This document shows, piece by piece, positions 33,384 to 41,500 of a DNA stretch of 42,170 bases; the first letter of the stretch is position 1, and every line of letters starts with the position of its first letter. The stretch lies in contig JAUWOV010000004.1 of NCBI GenBank assembly GCA_030611945.1, positions 1-42,170 of the forward strand. The letters are read 5' to 3'. A program made the position numbers and the translations under genes. The notes under the pieces were generated by a model that was not told the DNA's origin, ran no database searches, and saw nothing but the letters and a program-made list of their open reading frames with translations. This DNA is from a bacterium (GTDB lineage Bacteria; JAHJDO01).

Positions 33384-33611
33384 TTAATATTTTTTATCAT
33401 AGTTGCCACTTACATCTGTTGTAGCCATATGACGACCTGCTTTTACTGTTGCACCGGATATAGCTTGATTTGTTACTAAATTTGTTACTTGTCCTTGAAT
33501 TGTAGCTGTTCCTGTTCTCCACCAGTTTGTTTTTTTTGACCGGCTATAAGCTGGTATTATGCTGCTTAAAATTATTGAGAATACGAGTAAAAATATTGAG
33601 AGTTTTTTCAT
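33384..33611 (-). CDS. Short secreted peptide with truncated carboxypeptidase-regulatory-like domain
   Basis: 75 residues from ATG 33611, preceded by AAGGAGGC. A cleavable signal peptide (MKKLSIFLLVFSIILSSIIPAYS) is followed by ATIQGQVTNLVTNQAISGATVKAG and TDVSGNYDKKY, the first strands of a carboxypeptidase-D regulatory-like beta sandwich. The domain should continue for 30 or more residues after 'GNY', but the frame stops. It may be the remnant of a longer surface protein. In-frame starts further upstream are rejected because the signal peptide would be buried. Confidence 0.55.
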   Translation of the reverse strand: MKKLSIFLLVFSIILSSIIPAYSRSKKTNWWRTGTATIQGQVTNLVTNQAISGATVKAGRHMATTDVSGNYDKKY

Positions 33612-33645
33612 ATTAGATTGCCTCCTTGAGAATTTGGGATTGCAT

Positions 33646-33673
33646 ACTATATCTTTTTGACACCATTTGCCAA
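33646..33673 (-). promoter_or_regulatory. Sigma-70-type promoter between rplQ and the secreted-peptide gene
   Basis: On the minus strand TTGGCA (33668-33673; five of six) and TATAGT (33646-33651; five of six) are 16 bases apart. A start near 33639 gives a leader of about 28 bases containing the GGAGG that precedes ATG 33611. It would let the downstream set (ORF6N, etfA, ftsY and beyond) be transcribed independently of the ribosomal genes. Confidence 0.55.
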
Positions 33674-33692
33674 CGATGAACATCATCAGCCA

Positions 33693-34046
33693 TTATTTGA
33701 CAATTTCTACAATAACCTGCGGGGCGGCGTCTCCGAGCCGTTCACCTATCTTTATCAAACGTATATATCCACTTTGTCTATCTTTAAGCTCTGGAGCGAT
33801 TTTGTTGAACAACTTTGTTAATATTTTTTTATTAATGATTGTAGCTGCTGCTATGCGTCTGGCGTGTAAATCCCCTCTTTTTGCCAAGCTGATTAATTTA
33901 TCACCTAATCTCTTAATCTCTTTACCTTTTGCTTCTGTTGTTTTTATCTTCTCATACTCAAACAGAGCACACAATAAATTCATAAACAGAGCTTTTCTAT
34001 GACTTGAAGTCCGACCTAATTTCCTGCCAGCTTTTTTATGCCGCAT
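33693..34046 (-). CDS. rplQ: 50S ribosomal protein L17
   Basis: 117 residues, normal bacterial size. The opening MRHKKAGRKLGRTSSHRKALFMNLLCALFEYEKIKTTEAKGKEI and the ending GDAAPQVIVEIVK are standard for bL17. It is the last gene of the ribosomal/rpoA cluster, and its start overlaps the rpoA end by 11 bases. Confidence 0.98.
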   Translation of the reverse strand: MRHKKAGRKLGRTSSHRKALFMNLLCALFEYEKIKTTEAKGKEIKRLGDKLISLAKRGDLHARRIAAATIINKKILTKLFNKIAPELKDRQSGYIRLIKIGERLGDAAPQVIVEIVK

Positions 34047-35046
34047 TTTTTTGCTTCTTCTTTTTAGTTTGCGTTTCCTTTGATAGTTCTGCCTTGCTCT
34101 TAAAATCCAACCCCATCTTATTCAAAACATCCCTTATTTCATTCAAGGATTTTTTCCCGAAATTTCTATATTTGAGCATTTTAGCTTCTGTCTTTTGCGC
34201 AAGCTCTGCAATTGTCTTAATGTCTGCCGCTTTCAGACAGTTGGCCGCTCTAACGGATAATTCCAATTCATTTATGTTCTGTTTTAAATACCCCTTTCTT
34301 TTTTTCTCCTCTTCACTAACCTGCTCTACTTCCTCAGTTTTTATCTTTTCAGGAGCTATAAATAGCATCAAATGTTCGTTAATAATCTCCGCAGCGGAAA
34401 TAATAGCATCATATGGAGAAATAGTTCCATCTGTCCGTACTTCCAAGATTAGTCTATCATAATTTGTCTGCTGCCCAACTCTTGCATCTTCTACAGTATA
34501 ATTCACTCGTTTTACCGGGGAAAAGAACGAATCAATACTCATCAAATCGACAGGCTGCTTTTCCTCTTTGTTTTCTTCTGCAGTTACGTATCCTCTTCCT
34601 TTACCAACATGAATCTCCATATCTAAAACACCGTTTTTATTGAGTGTGGCTATATGTAAATCGAGATTAATAATTTCTATTCCGCTGCTTGCTTTAATAT
34701 TAGACGCTTTTACCTCTTTCGCGCCTTTCGCCTTAAGAGTCAGTACCTTGGGAGAATCCACCGAACTTTTTACAATTAACTGTTTTAAATTCAAAATTAT
34801 CTCAACAACATCCTCTGTCACATACTTTATTGTAGAAAATTCGTGAAAAACATTTTTTATTCTGACAGCTCTTACAGCAGTACCTTCCAACGAAGAAAGC
34901 ATAACCCTGCGAAGAGCATTGCCTATGGTTGTACCAAAACCGCGCTCAAAAGGCTCTATTGTAAATTTCCCAAATGTATCATTAGAGACTTTATCATCAC
35001 ATTCCACTTTTTGGGGCATTTCAAAATTTTTTAACTTTAAAGACAT
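34036..35046 (-). CDS. rpoA: DNA-directed RNA polymerase alpha subunit
   Basis: 336 residues. The N-terminal assembly domain contains EPFERGFGTTIGNALRRVMLSSLEGTAVRAVRI and FSTIKYVTEDVVEIILNLK; the C-terminal domain has the helix-hairpin-helix region LSVRAANCLKAADIKTIAELAQKTEAKMLKYRNFGKKSLNEI, which contacts UP elements and activators. A lysine-rich tail follows. It is flanked by rpsD and rplQ in the universal bacterial order. Confidence 0.98.
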   Translation of the reverse strand: MSLKLKNFEMPQKVECDDKVSNDTFGKFTIEPFERGFGTTIGNALRRVMLSSLEGTAVRAVRIKNVFHEFSTIKYVTEDVVEIILNLKQLIVKSSVDSPKVLTLKAKGAKEVKASNIKASSGIEIINLDLHIATLNKNGVLDMEIHVGKGRGYVTAEENKEEKQPVDLMSIDSFFSPVKRVNYTVEDARVGQQTNYDRLILEVRTDGTISPYDAIISAAEIINEHLMLFIAPEKIKTEEVEQVSEEEKKRKGYLKQNINELELSVRAANCLKAADIKTIAELAQKTEAKMLKYRNFGKKSLNEIRDVLNKMGLDFKSKAELSKETQTKKKKQKNAA

Positions 35047-35055
35047 ATTCTTCTC

Positions 35056-35670
35056 CTATTTTGAATACAATTCAACAATCAGTTGCTCTTTTAAGGACAC
35101 TCCCATTTCCTCACGAGATGGAATTTTGAGTATATTCACTGCAAATTCTTTACTATTAAATTCCAACCATGAAGGAATATCCTTTCCCTTTGTCAAATCA
35201 ATTATATCCTCAAAAAATTTAGATTTCTTATCTTTTTCTTTTATTTGTATCTTATCATCAGGACTTACTAAATATGATGGAATATTGACAATCCTTCCAT
35301 TTACAAGAAAGTGGCGATGACCTATTAATTGCCTTGACTCTCTTCTGGTTGTTGCAAAGCCGCAGCGAAAAACAACATTATCTAAACGTCTTTCCAGTAA
35401 TTCCAGCAATATCTCTCCTGTCACACCCTTACTCTTAGCAGCTATTTTATAATATCCTTTGAACTGCTTCTCTAAAATGCCGTATATTGCCTTTGCCTTT
35501 TGTTTTTCCATTAACCTTAATCCAAAATCCGACATCTTTCGTTTTCTCTGAACACGCTTACCCAGAGCAGCTTTTTTTTTCTCTAATATCTTATCGTATT
35601 TTGGATTACCAAAGATATTTTCATCAAACTTACGCACCATTTTTGCTTTTGGTCCAATATATCTACCCAA
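35056..35670 (-). CDS. rpsD: 30S ribosomal protein S4
   Basis: 204 residues: MGRYIGPKAKMVRKF start, a central S4 RNA-binding domain (ERRLDNVVFRCGFATTRRESRQLIGHRHFLVNGRIVNIPSYLV) and the usual C-terminal VELYSK. It lacks the zinc-finger cysteines seen at the N-terminus of some S4 proteins, so it is the zinc-free form. It initiates 30S assembly and in many bacteria represses its own operon; it lies between rpsK and rpoA. Confidence 0.98.
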   Translation of the reverse strand: MGRYIGPKAKMVRKFDENIFGNPKYDKILEKKKAALGKRVQRKRKMSDFGLRLMEKQKAKAIYGILEKQFKGYYKIAAKSKGVTGEILLELLERRLDNVVFRCGFATTRRESRQLIGHRHFLVNGRIVNIPSYLVSPDDKIQIKEKDKKSKFFEDIIDLTKGKDIPSWLEFNSKEFAVNILKIPSREEMGVSLKEQLIVELYSK

Positions 35671-35689
35671 ATCTATAACCTCCTGCTAA

Positions 35690-36088
35690 TTAGACTCTTC
35701 TTCTCTTTGGCGGCCTGCACCCATTATGCGGTATAGGCGTTACATCCTTTATCAAATTTATTCCTAATCCTGCTGACTGTAGAGCCCTTATTGCTGTTTC
35801 TCTACCACTTCCTGGTCCTTTTACATAAACCTCAACCTGTCTCATTCCATGCGCAATAGCCTTCTGCGCAGCTGCCCCGGCAGTTACTTGCGCTGAAAAT
35901 GGCGTGCTTTTTCTTGAACCTGAAAAGCCGCTGCTCCCAGCGCTTGCCCATGATATAACATTACCTGAAAGATCCGTTATAGTAACTATCGTATTATTAA
36001 ATGTTGCCTGGATGTAAACAATCCCGGAAGGAACATTCTTAGTTATTTTCTTAGCCGATTTCTTTGTCTTTTTCTTCATTTTAGCCAT
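35690..36088 (-). CDS. rpsK: 30S ribosomal protein S11
   Basis: 132 residues. A lysine-rich N-terminus is followed by [41 protein letters not shown]-type motif, [16 protein letters not shown] and the closing [18 protein letters not shown], all diagnostic of uS11. Its start shares one base with the rpsM stop codon. Confidence 0.98.
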   Translation of the reverse strand: MAKMKKKTKKSAKKITKNVPSGIVYIQATFNNTIVTITDLSGNVISWASAGSSGFSGSRKSTPFSAQVTAGAAAQKAIAHGMRQVEVYVKGPGSGRETAIRALQSAGLGINLIKDVTPIPHNGCRPPKRRRV

Positions 36089-36471
36089 TATTTACTCTCT
36101 GCTTTCTGTCTAGCTCTCATTACTATTTTTTTTGGTCCTTTTCTAGTTCTTGCGTTGGTTTTCGTCCTTTGTCCTCTAACAGGTAATTTTTTGCGATGTC
36201 TTGTGCCCCTATACGAACTTATCTCAACTAATCTTCTAATATGAGAAGCCACATTGCGGCGCAAAGAACCTTCTATTTCATAACCTTCCTGCATTATAGA
36301 GGCAATTCTACTTATTTCATCTTCTGCCAAATCTTTTACCCGTTTATCAGGAGAAACATTCACAATTTTCAGTATCTTGCCGGATAACGTCCTACCTATA
36401 CCGTAAATATATGTTAATCCTATTACAACTCTCTTATCTTTCGGTAAATCTACACCATGAATTCTAGCCAT
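36088..36471 (-). CDS. rpsM: 30S ribosomal protein S13
   Basis: 127 residues: [26 protein letters not shown] start, helix-two-turns-helix segment, and the RNA-binding tail [27 protein letters not shown]. It bridges the 30S head to the 50S subunit. It lies between rpmJ and rpsK, as in other bacterial alpha operons. Confidence 0.98.
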   Translation of the reverse strand: MARIHGVDLPKDKRVVIGLTYIYGIGRTLSGKILKIVNVSPDKRVKDLAEDEISRIASIMQEGYEIEGSLRRNVASHIRRLVEISSYRGTRHRKKLPVRGQRTKTNARTRKGPKKIVMRARQKAESK

Positions 36472-36491
36472 TATATTCCTACCTATGCTTT

Positions 36492-36605
36492 CTACTTCTG
36501 TCTCTGCTTATGTTTTGGATTCTTACAAATAATCCTGAGAACACGACCTCTTTTTACCACCTTACACTGATCACACATTCTCTTAACTGAAACTCTTACT
36601 TTCAT
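36492..36605 (-). CDS. rpmJ: 50S ribosomal protein L36
   Basis: 37 residues, too short for most gene scans. [20 protein letters not shown], then [17 protein letters not shown], with zinc ligands C11, C14, C27 and H32, so this is the zinc-binding C+ form of bL36. It lies two bases after infA and 20 bases before rpsM, the expected place. Confidence 0.95.
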   Translation of the reverse strand: MKVRVSVKRMCDQCKVVKRGRVLRIICKNPKHKQRQK

Positions 36606-36607
36606 AA

Positions 36608-36826
36608 TTATTTAAACCTGTATACGATTCGCCCTCTTGTTAAATCATAAGGAGAAAGTTCAACACTTACTTCATCTCCTGAAAGGATTTTTATATACCT
36701 CATTCTCATCTTGCCGCCAAGATGAGCCAGCACTTTATGCCCATTTTCTAACTCTACTCTAAACATTGTATTGGGCAACGTATCTACCACTTTTCCTCTT
36801 ACTTCTATTGCTTCTTCTTTAGCCAC
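36608..36826 (-). CDS. infA: Translation initiation factor IF-1
   Basis: 72 residues, exact family length. [30 protein letters not shown], then [35 protein letters not shown], a complete OB-fold IF-1. It overlaps the adk stop by eight bases. In many genomes map (methionine aminopeptidase) lies between adk and infA; here it is absent. Confidence 0.98.
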   Translation of the reverse strand: MAKEEAIEVRGKVVDTLPNTMFRVELENGHKVLAHLGGKMRMRYIKILSGDEVSVELSPYDLTRGRIVYRFK

Positions 36827-37478
36827 TTTTGCAAGCTTTCCCTAAGTCTTTACAGGCTTCCACGAACATTTCGTCAACTTTTTTATTGGCATCAATTTCG
36901 CAAAACGAATCTTGTTTTTCATAATATGAGATTAATTTTTTTGTTTGTGTCTTATACACCATCAATCTCTTTTTCACAACATCTTTTTTATCATCGTCGC
37001 GCTGATACAACATATTACCGCACTTATCACACTTGCCCTCAACCTCAGAGGGAATATTTTTAATATGATAAATTGCCCCGCAATTCTTACACGTCCTTCT
37101 CCCGGAAAGCCTTTCTATAATTGTTTCCTGAGACGCTTCCAAATTAAAAATCGCATCAATCGTTATATCAAGTTCATCAAATATTAATTTCAATGCTTCT
37201 GCCTGTCTTATAGTCCTGGGGAACCCATCCAGTATAAAACCAGTTTTACAATCTTCTTCAAGAACTCTTCCTTTTACCATTTGTATCATAATATCATCAG
37301 GAACCAATTTCCCATTATCCATATACTCTTTGGCTTGATTTCCCACATAAGTTTTCTTATTAACATTATCTCTAAGAATATCCCCTGTAGATAGATGAGG
37401 CACACCAAATTTCCCCGCAATCATTTTAGCCAGTGTCCCTTTCCCTGCCCCCGGAGCCCCTAATAAGATTATATGCAT
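36819..37478 (-). CDS. adk: Adenylate kinase, zinc-lid form
   Basis: 219 residues. P-loop [25 protein letters not shown] and [12 protein letters not shown] are canonical. The lid carries four cysteines ([10 protein letters not shown] and CDKCG), the zinc-binding long form. It interconverts ATP, ADP and AMP in the cytoplasm. Usually secY precedes it; here a short antitoxin-like gene stands 15 bases upstream. Confidence 0.97.
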   Translation of the reverse strand: MHIILLGAPGAGKGTLAKMIAGKFGVPHLSTGDILRDNVNKKTYVGNQAKEYMDNGKLVPDDIMIQMVKGRVLEEDCKTGFILDGFPRTIRQAEALKLIFDELDITIDAIFNLEASQETIIERLSGRRTCKNCGAIYHIKNIPSEVEGKCDKCGNMLYQRDDDKKDVVKKRLMVYKTQTKKLISYYEKQDSFCEIDANKKVDEMFVEACKDLGKACKSG

Positions 37479-37493
37479 AATTAAAATAAAATC

Positions 37494-37658
37494 CTAAATA
37501 TCTTTTATATCAACGGTTCGACCAGCTTTACTATCTTCAAGCCCAGCCTCAATAGCTTGACGAACATAGATTTCACACATCAAGTCATCCCATGTTGCAT
37601 TCTTTGGCAACTTCTCTAAAAGATAGTGAGCCTCTTGTTTGACATCAGTAGTTTGCAT
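37494..37658 (-). CDS. Small antitoxin-like protein, no toxin partner seen
   Basis: 54 residues from ATG 37658, with AGGGGAT upstream. The sequence MQTTDVKQEAHYLLEKLPKNATWDDLMCEIYVRQAIEAGLEDSKAG follows the pattern of short proteins found as the first gene of RelE/ParE-type toxin-antitoxin pairs. The expected toxin gene downstream is missing: adk begins 15 bases later. A longer reading (to 37760) would add a low-similarity N-terminal extension and has no good ribosome-binding site. It is either an orphan antitoxin or a TA remnant. Confidence 0.6.
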   Translation of the reverse strand: MQTTDVKQEAHYLLEKLPKNATWDDLMCEIYVRQAIEAGLEDSKAGRTVDIKDI

Positions 37659-37776
37659 TGTTAATCCCCTTTTTTTACTTCGTCTTAACTTTGAAACATG
37701 AAGGCAACAATAATCCTCTTCAAATTCTTCAAGTTTTAGTGCTAAGTTACCGTGCATCATTTAGTTTCCTTCGCTT

Positions 37777-37870
37777 AAAGGTGTCTGTCCCCTTTTGCCC
37801 TTTTGCTCTCTTTTGCTCCTTTTGCTTTTGTTCTTTTGCCTTTTTTGCCTTCATAAAATTTTGACCCCTT
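37777..37870. repeat. CTTTTGC-rich low-complexity repeat flanked by common intergenic motifs
   Basis: The gap 37761-37882 holds no gene. It contains six TTTTGC units and one TTTTGT between 37793 and 37848, preceded by AAAGGTGTCTGTCCCC (37777-37792) and followed by AAAATTTTGACCCC. Both flanking words are familiar from dispersed intergenic repeats near REP-associated transposases in environmental genomes; this link is from memory and unchecked. Confidence 0.45.
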
Positions 37871-37882
37871 TTCCCTATATTG

Positions 37883-38557
37883 TTAAACTGTAATAAGCCA
37901 AGCCACCCAAATAAAATAATTTATTGTTGAGTGGAAAGCTATGGTTATAGAAAGATTTCGGTACTTGTCAAAAAGCAATGTAGCTATAATGCTAACACCA
38001 AATATAAACAGTATTTCTTTATAGGAATTCCATGACAAATGTAATAAACTAAATAAAACAGAAACAATAATAACACTTGGTAATTTGTTTAACTTCCTCA
38101 AAAGCGCTTGATAAAATAAACCTCTAAACAAAATTTCTTCTGTGAAAGGTGCAAGGAGTATAGAGCTGAAGCCCTTAGTAGTAATTAAAATACCAAACAA
38201 ACTAACGATTTTAAAGTTTCCTATTTTAGCCAATATCTCTTTTAAGTGTTCAGGAGAAAAAAGTATTTCCGCTAAAGCAAAATATAAAAAGCCCAACGTA
38301 ATTCCGGCAATAATTAAACGCCCATTATTGTTTCTTATTAACCCAAGACTACTCATTTTCTCTTTGCGACGGTGAAGGAGAAAAAAAACAATGACTACAG
38401 CGAAAATACTAGCGAAAATGGTCATTAAGTATTTGGAATTCTCATTAGTTTTTCCAAAACACAAAGTGACTAAAAGAATTAAAAAAAATATAAAACCAAG
38501 CTCAGCAAGAAAGACATAAAATACATCCTTAACTGTCCATTTAACGCAGGATTTCAT
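37883..38557 (-). CDS. CPBP-family intramembrane metalloprotease (Abi-like)
   Basis: 224 residues from ATG 38557, which has AGGAG nine bases upstream at the end of the RHS gene; ATG 38581 would add eight residues and overlap the RHS gene. About seven membrane segments. The CPBP motifs are present: EEILFR (E140, E141, R145), SLLHLSW (H173) and FHSTIN (HxxxN). The family includes Rce1-type proteases and proteins tied to bacteriocin self-immunity. It lies four bases after the RHS stop codon, so it is probably coexpressed with the RHS protein, possibly as its immunity or processing partner. Confidence 0.88.
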   Translation of the reverse strand: MKSCVKWTVKDVFYVFLAELGFIFFLILLVTLCFGKTNENSKYLMTIFASIFAVVIVFFLLHRRKEKMSSLGLIRNNNGRLIIAGITLGFLYFALAEILFSPEHLKEILAKIGNFKIVSLFGILITTKGFSSILLAPFTEEILFRGLFYQALLRKLNKLPSVIIVSVLFSLLHLSWNSYKEILFIFGVSIIATLLFDKYRNLSITIAFHSTINYFIWVAWLITV

Positions 38558-38561
38558 GGAT

Positions 38562-41500
38562 TTATTCTCCTGATATTGCATCTATCGCACTTTCAATAAG
38601 ACTTGACGCTAAACTAAGAACATTTAATGCCGTATTTACTTGGGGCCACGGTGTTGTTATTTCTTCTCCAGGTGGAATAACATCTCGTGCATGCCTTAGC
38701 AGATCAATCGCTGCTTCTGCTAATTCGGTTATATCAGGACCTGGTTCTGGTGGCAAAGGATTCAAATCTGCATCCGCATTCGCCTCATCATTCATATCCT
38801 CAATGCACAATCCCCACGGGTCAATATAATTAACAGGATTATTGCGACAGTATACATATGGATGTTGGAGCTGTGGATTTTTGGCACCAACTGCCAAGAC
38901 TACATATTTAATCAGTAGGTTAAGCGAATGTCCACTAGTCGCGAGAATCCTTGGGTCATCCGGTCTCCAAGTATAAGTATCCTCGCTGATAAATCTTCCT
39001 ACTGTAGGATCATACAGACGTTTTCCGAAATTTATCAATCCTGAACGATTGCTATACTCCTTGGTGCTGAAACCATGTGGACTTGGAACTGCTCCATTAA
39101 GAATATTCCCATAAGCATCGTAAACAAAACTCTTTGTAATATTTCCTGCATTATCAGCAATATTAACCACATTACCAATACTGTCGTAGTAGTAATAGTT
39201 TCCATTAGCAGATATGATACTGCCGATGCCACCGCCATAACCAAGTCCTCTAACATAACTAGCTGTTGTCATGCCCGAATTATCTTGTTCTATAATCACA
39301 TTGAGACCGTCATAAAGATAATTCTTAATTAAGCCATTCTCATTAGTTCGTATTCTCTTTCCAACGCCATCATAGGTATAAATATCTTGTGTTGCGTCAG
39401 GATACTCTATGCCAATCAACCTATTCTCATAATCCCAACTGTAATTCGCTGTGCCAGTGGAGTCTGTTTTGGAGATAAGATTTCCGTTGTTGTCATAGCT
39501 GTAGGTAATGCCATCAGTGGAAGAGAGAAGCTGGTTGGATTGATTGTAGCTGTAATTGGTTGTAACTCCGTCTTTGGTCATTGATAGTCTATTACCTACA
39601 TTATCAAAACCGTAATTGTAAGAATATTGTATTGTGTTTAACGGGTCTTTCTTTATTTCACTCGTCAGTTGATTCAAAGCGTCATAACCGTAGTTGATGT
39701 AGTCTCCGTTATCAAGCGTCACTTTTGTCTTCATGCCAGTTTGGTCATAGTCATAGATGTATGACGAAATTGTTTCTGTTGATGAGGAGTTAGTGAGACT
39801 TATCAGGCGATTGAGATTGTCAAAAGTATAGTCTGCTTGAGTGTTATTAGGATAGCTCGTCTTAGTCAGATTTGAAACTGTATCGTATTCGTAAGTGGTC
39901 TCTTTGCCAGATGGATCAGTTAATTTTATGAGTCCGTTTAAGGAATTGTATTCGTAGGCGGTAATTCCTCCATCCTGATTGGTCATGCTGGTTCTATTTC
40001 CTAGAGCATCATAAGTATATGAGATTGTTTCGCTGCCGCTCGCAATGACTGATGTGAGATGGTTGAGATTATCATAGGCATAAACAGTCATACCTTGGGC
40101 GTCAGTCATGCTCAGTCGTTTGCCAGCTTTATTATAAGTAAAACTGACATTGCTCGTATCAGGATAGGTTGTTTGAGTTAATCTGCTCAGAAGATCGTAA
40201 GCATAGTTAGTAGTATTACTGTTTGCGTCAGTGGTGGATATTATCCTACCCATTTCATTGTATGTGTAACTACTAACTTTGCTTAGAGGGTCGGTTAAGC
40301 GAATAAGCCGATTTACTTCGTTATAAGCATAAGTAGTAGTATTACTCCTTGCGTCAGTAATAGAGGAACGGTTGTCATTTTCATCGTAGGCGTAGGTAGT
40401 AACATTGTCTTCAGCGTCAGTAACTTTGACGAGTTGATTCATCTCATTGTATTCATAAATAGTGGCATTGCCTTTGGGGTCAGTAACTTTGGTACGGTTG
40501 CCAGCCTGATCATATTCGTAACTTGTGATGTTGCCCTGATTATCTGTGAGTTTGAGTAAGCGGTTCATCTGGTCGTATTCATAAGTAGTCATATTGTCTT
40601 TGGCATCAGTGGTAGAGACCATATTGCCTGCGTCATCATATGTAAAACTAGTCTCATTGTTCAGGGCATCTATAATCTTAGCCAAGTTACCATTACCATC
40701 ATATGTGTAAGTGGTTGTTCCCTTGGCATCCATGGTTGAAACAAGCAATCCTTTTGAGTCATATATCATTATTGTTTCGTTACCTTCAGCATCGGTTATT
40801 TTTACAGGGTTGCCGCTTGGATCATAGTTCATACTTGTAGTGTTGCCTAACGAATCTGTGATAGATGTAACTTGATTGAAGTCAGACTCGTATGTGAATG
40901 TAGTGGTTGCATCTATTGCTTCATCTCTAGAAGTCAAGAGATTCCCTTTTTCATCGTAGCTCATTTCTACAATGCTTCCGTTTGCACGAGTAATCTCTCT
41001 CGCATCTCCACTCCTATCCCTATCTGTCTTTGTAAAATTCCCAAGCGCGTCTGTTTTCTCTATAATTTTTCCATATCTATCTGTCTTGTAAATTATTTGA
41101 TTACCTTTCTGGTCCGTATAATCATCTGTTATGTCAGCTAGCACTACTGTTGGTGCTGGATTGTCTACTGTTCCCACTCCTTCAGGCAGGTCATTGGTGT
41201 TTCCTTTTACTATGGACGGATCATAGGTATGCATTGGTCTCTTTCTTGTAATGGTTACTTCTCCTGTGCCAGGATCTACTTCTGCTACATCTCTTTCAGG
41301 AAGTATAACCTGAGTTATTTTGCCCTTCTCATCATATGTGTATTCAGCGATGTTTCCTCTTTCATTTGTCTTTGTGAGAACAAGGTGATTTTCAGGATTG
41401 TAGGAGAACTGTCTTGTTGTTCCGTCAGGATTTGTAATCTGAGTGAGATTGTTTTCTCCGTCTATTGCAAACTGGGTTACTCTGTTTGCAGGGTCTGTTA

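Noticed and set aside
38562-41500. CRISPR-like or tandem DNA repeat array
   Set aside because: The periodicity comes from protein YD repeats of the RHS gene; units vary in length and sequence, with no constant repeat and spacer.
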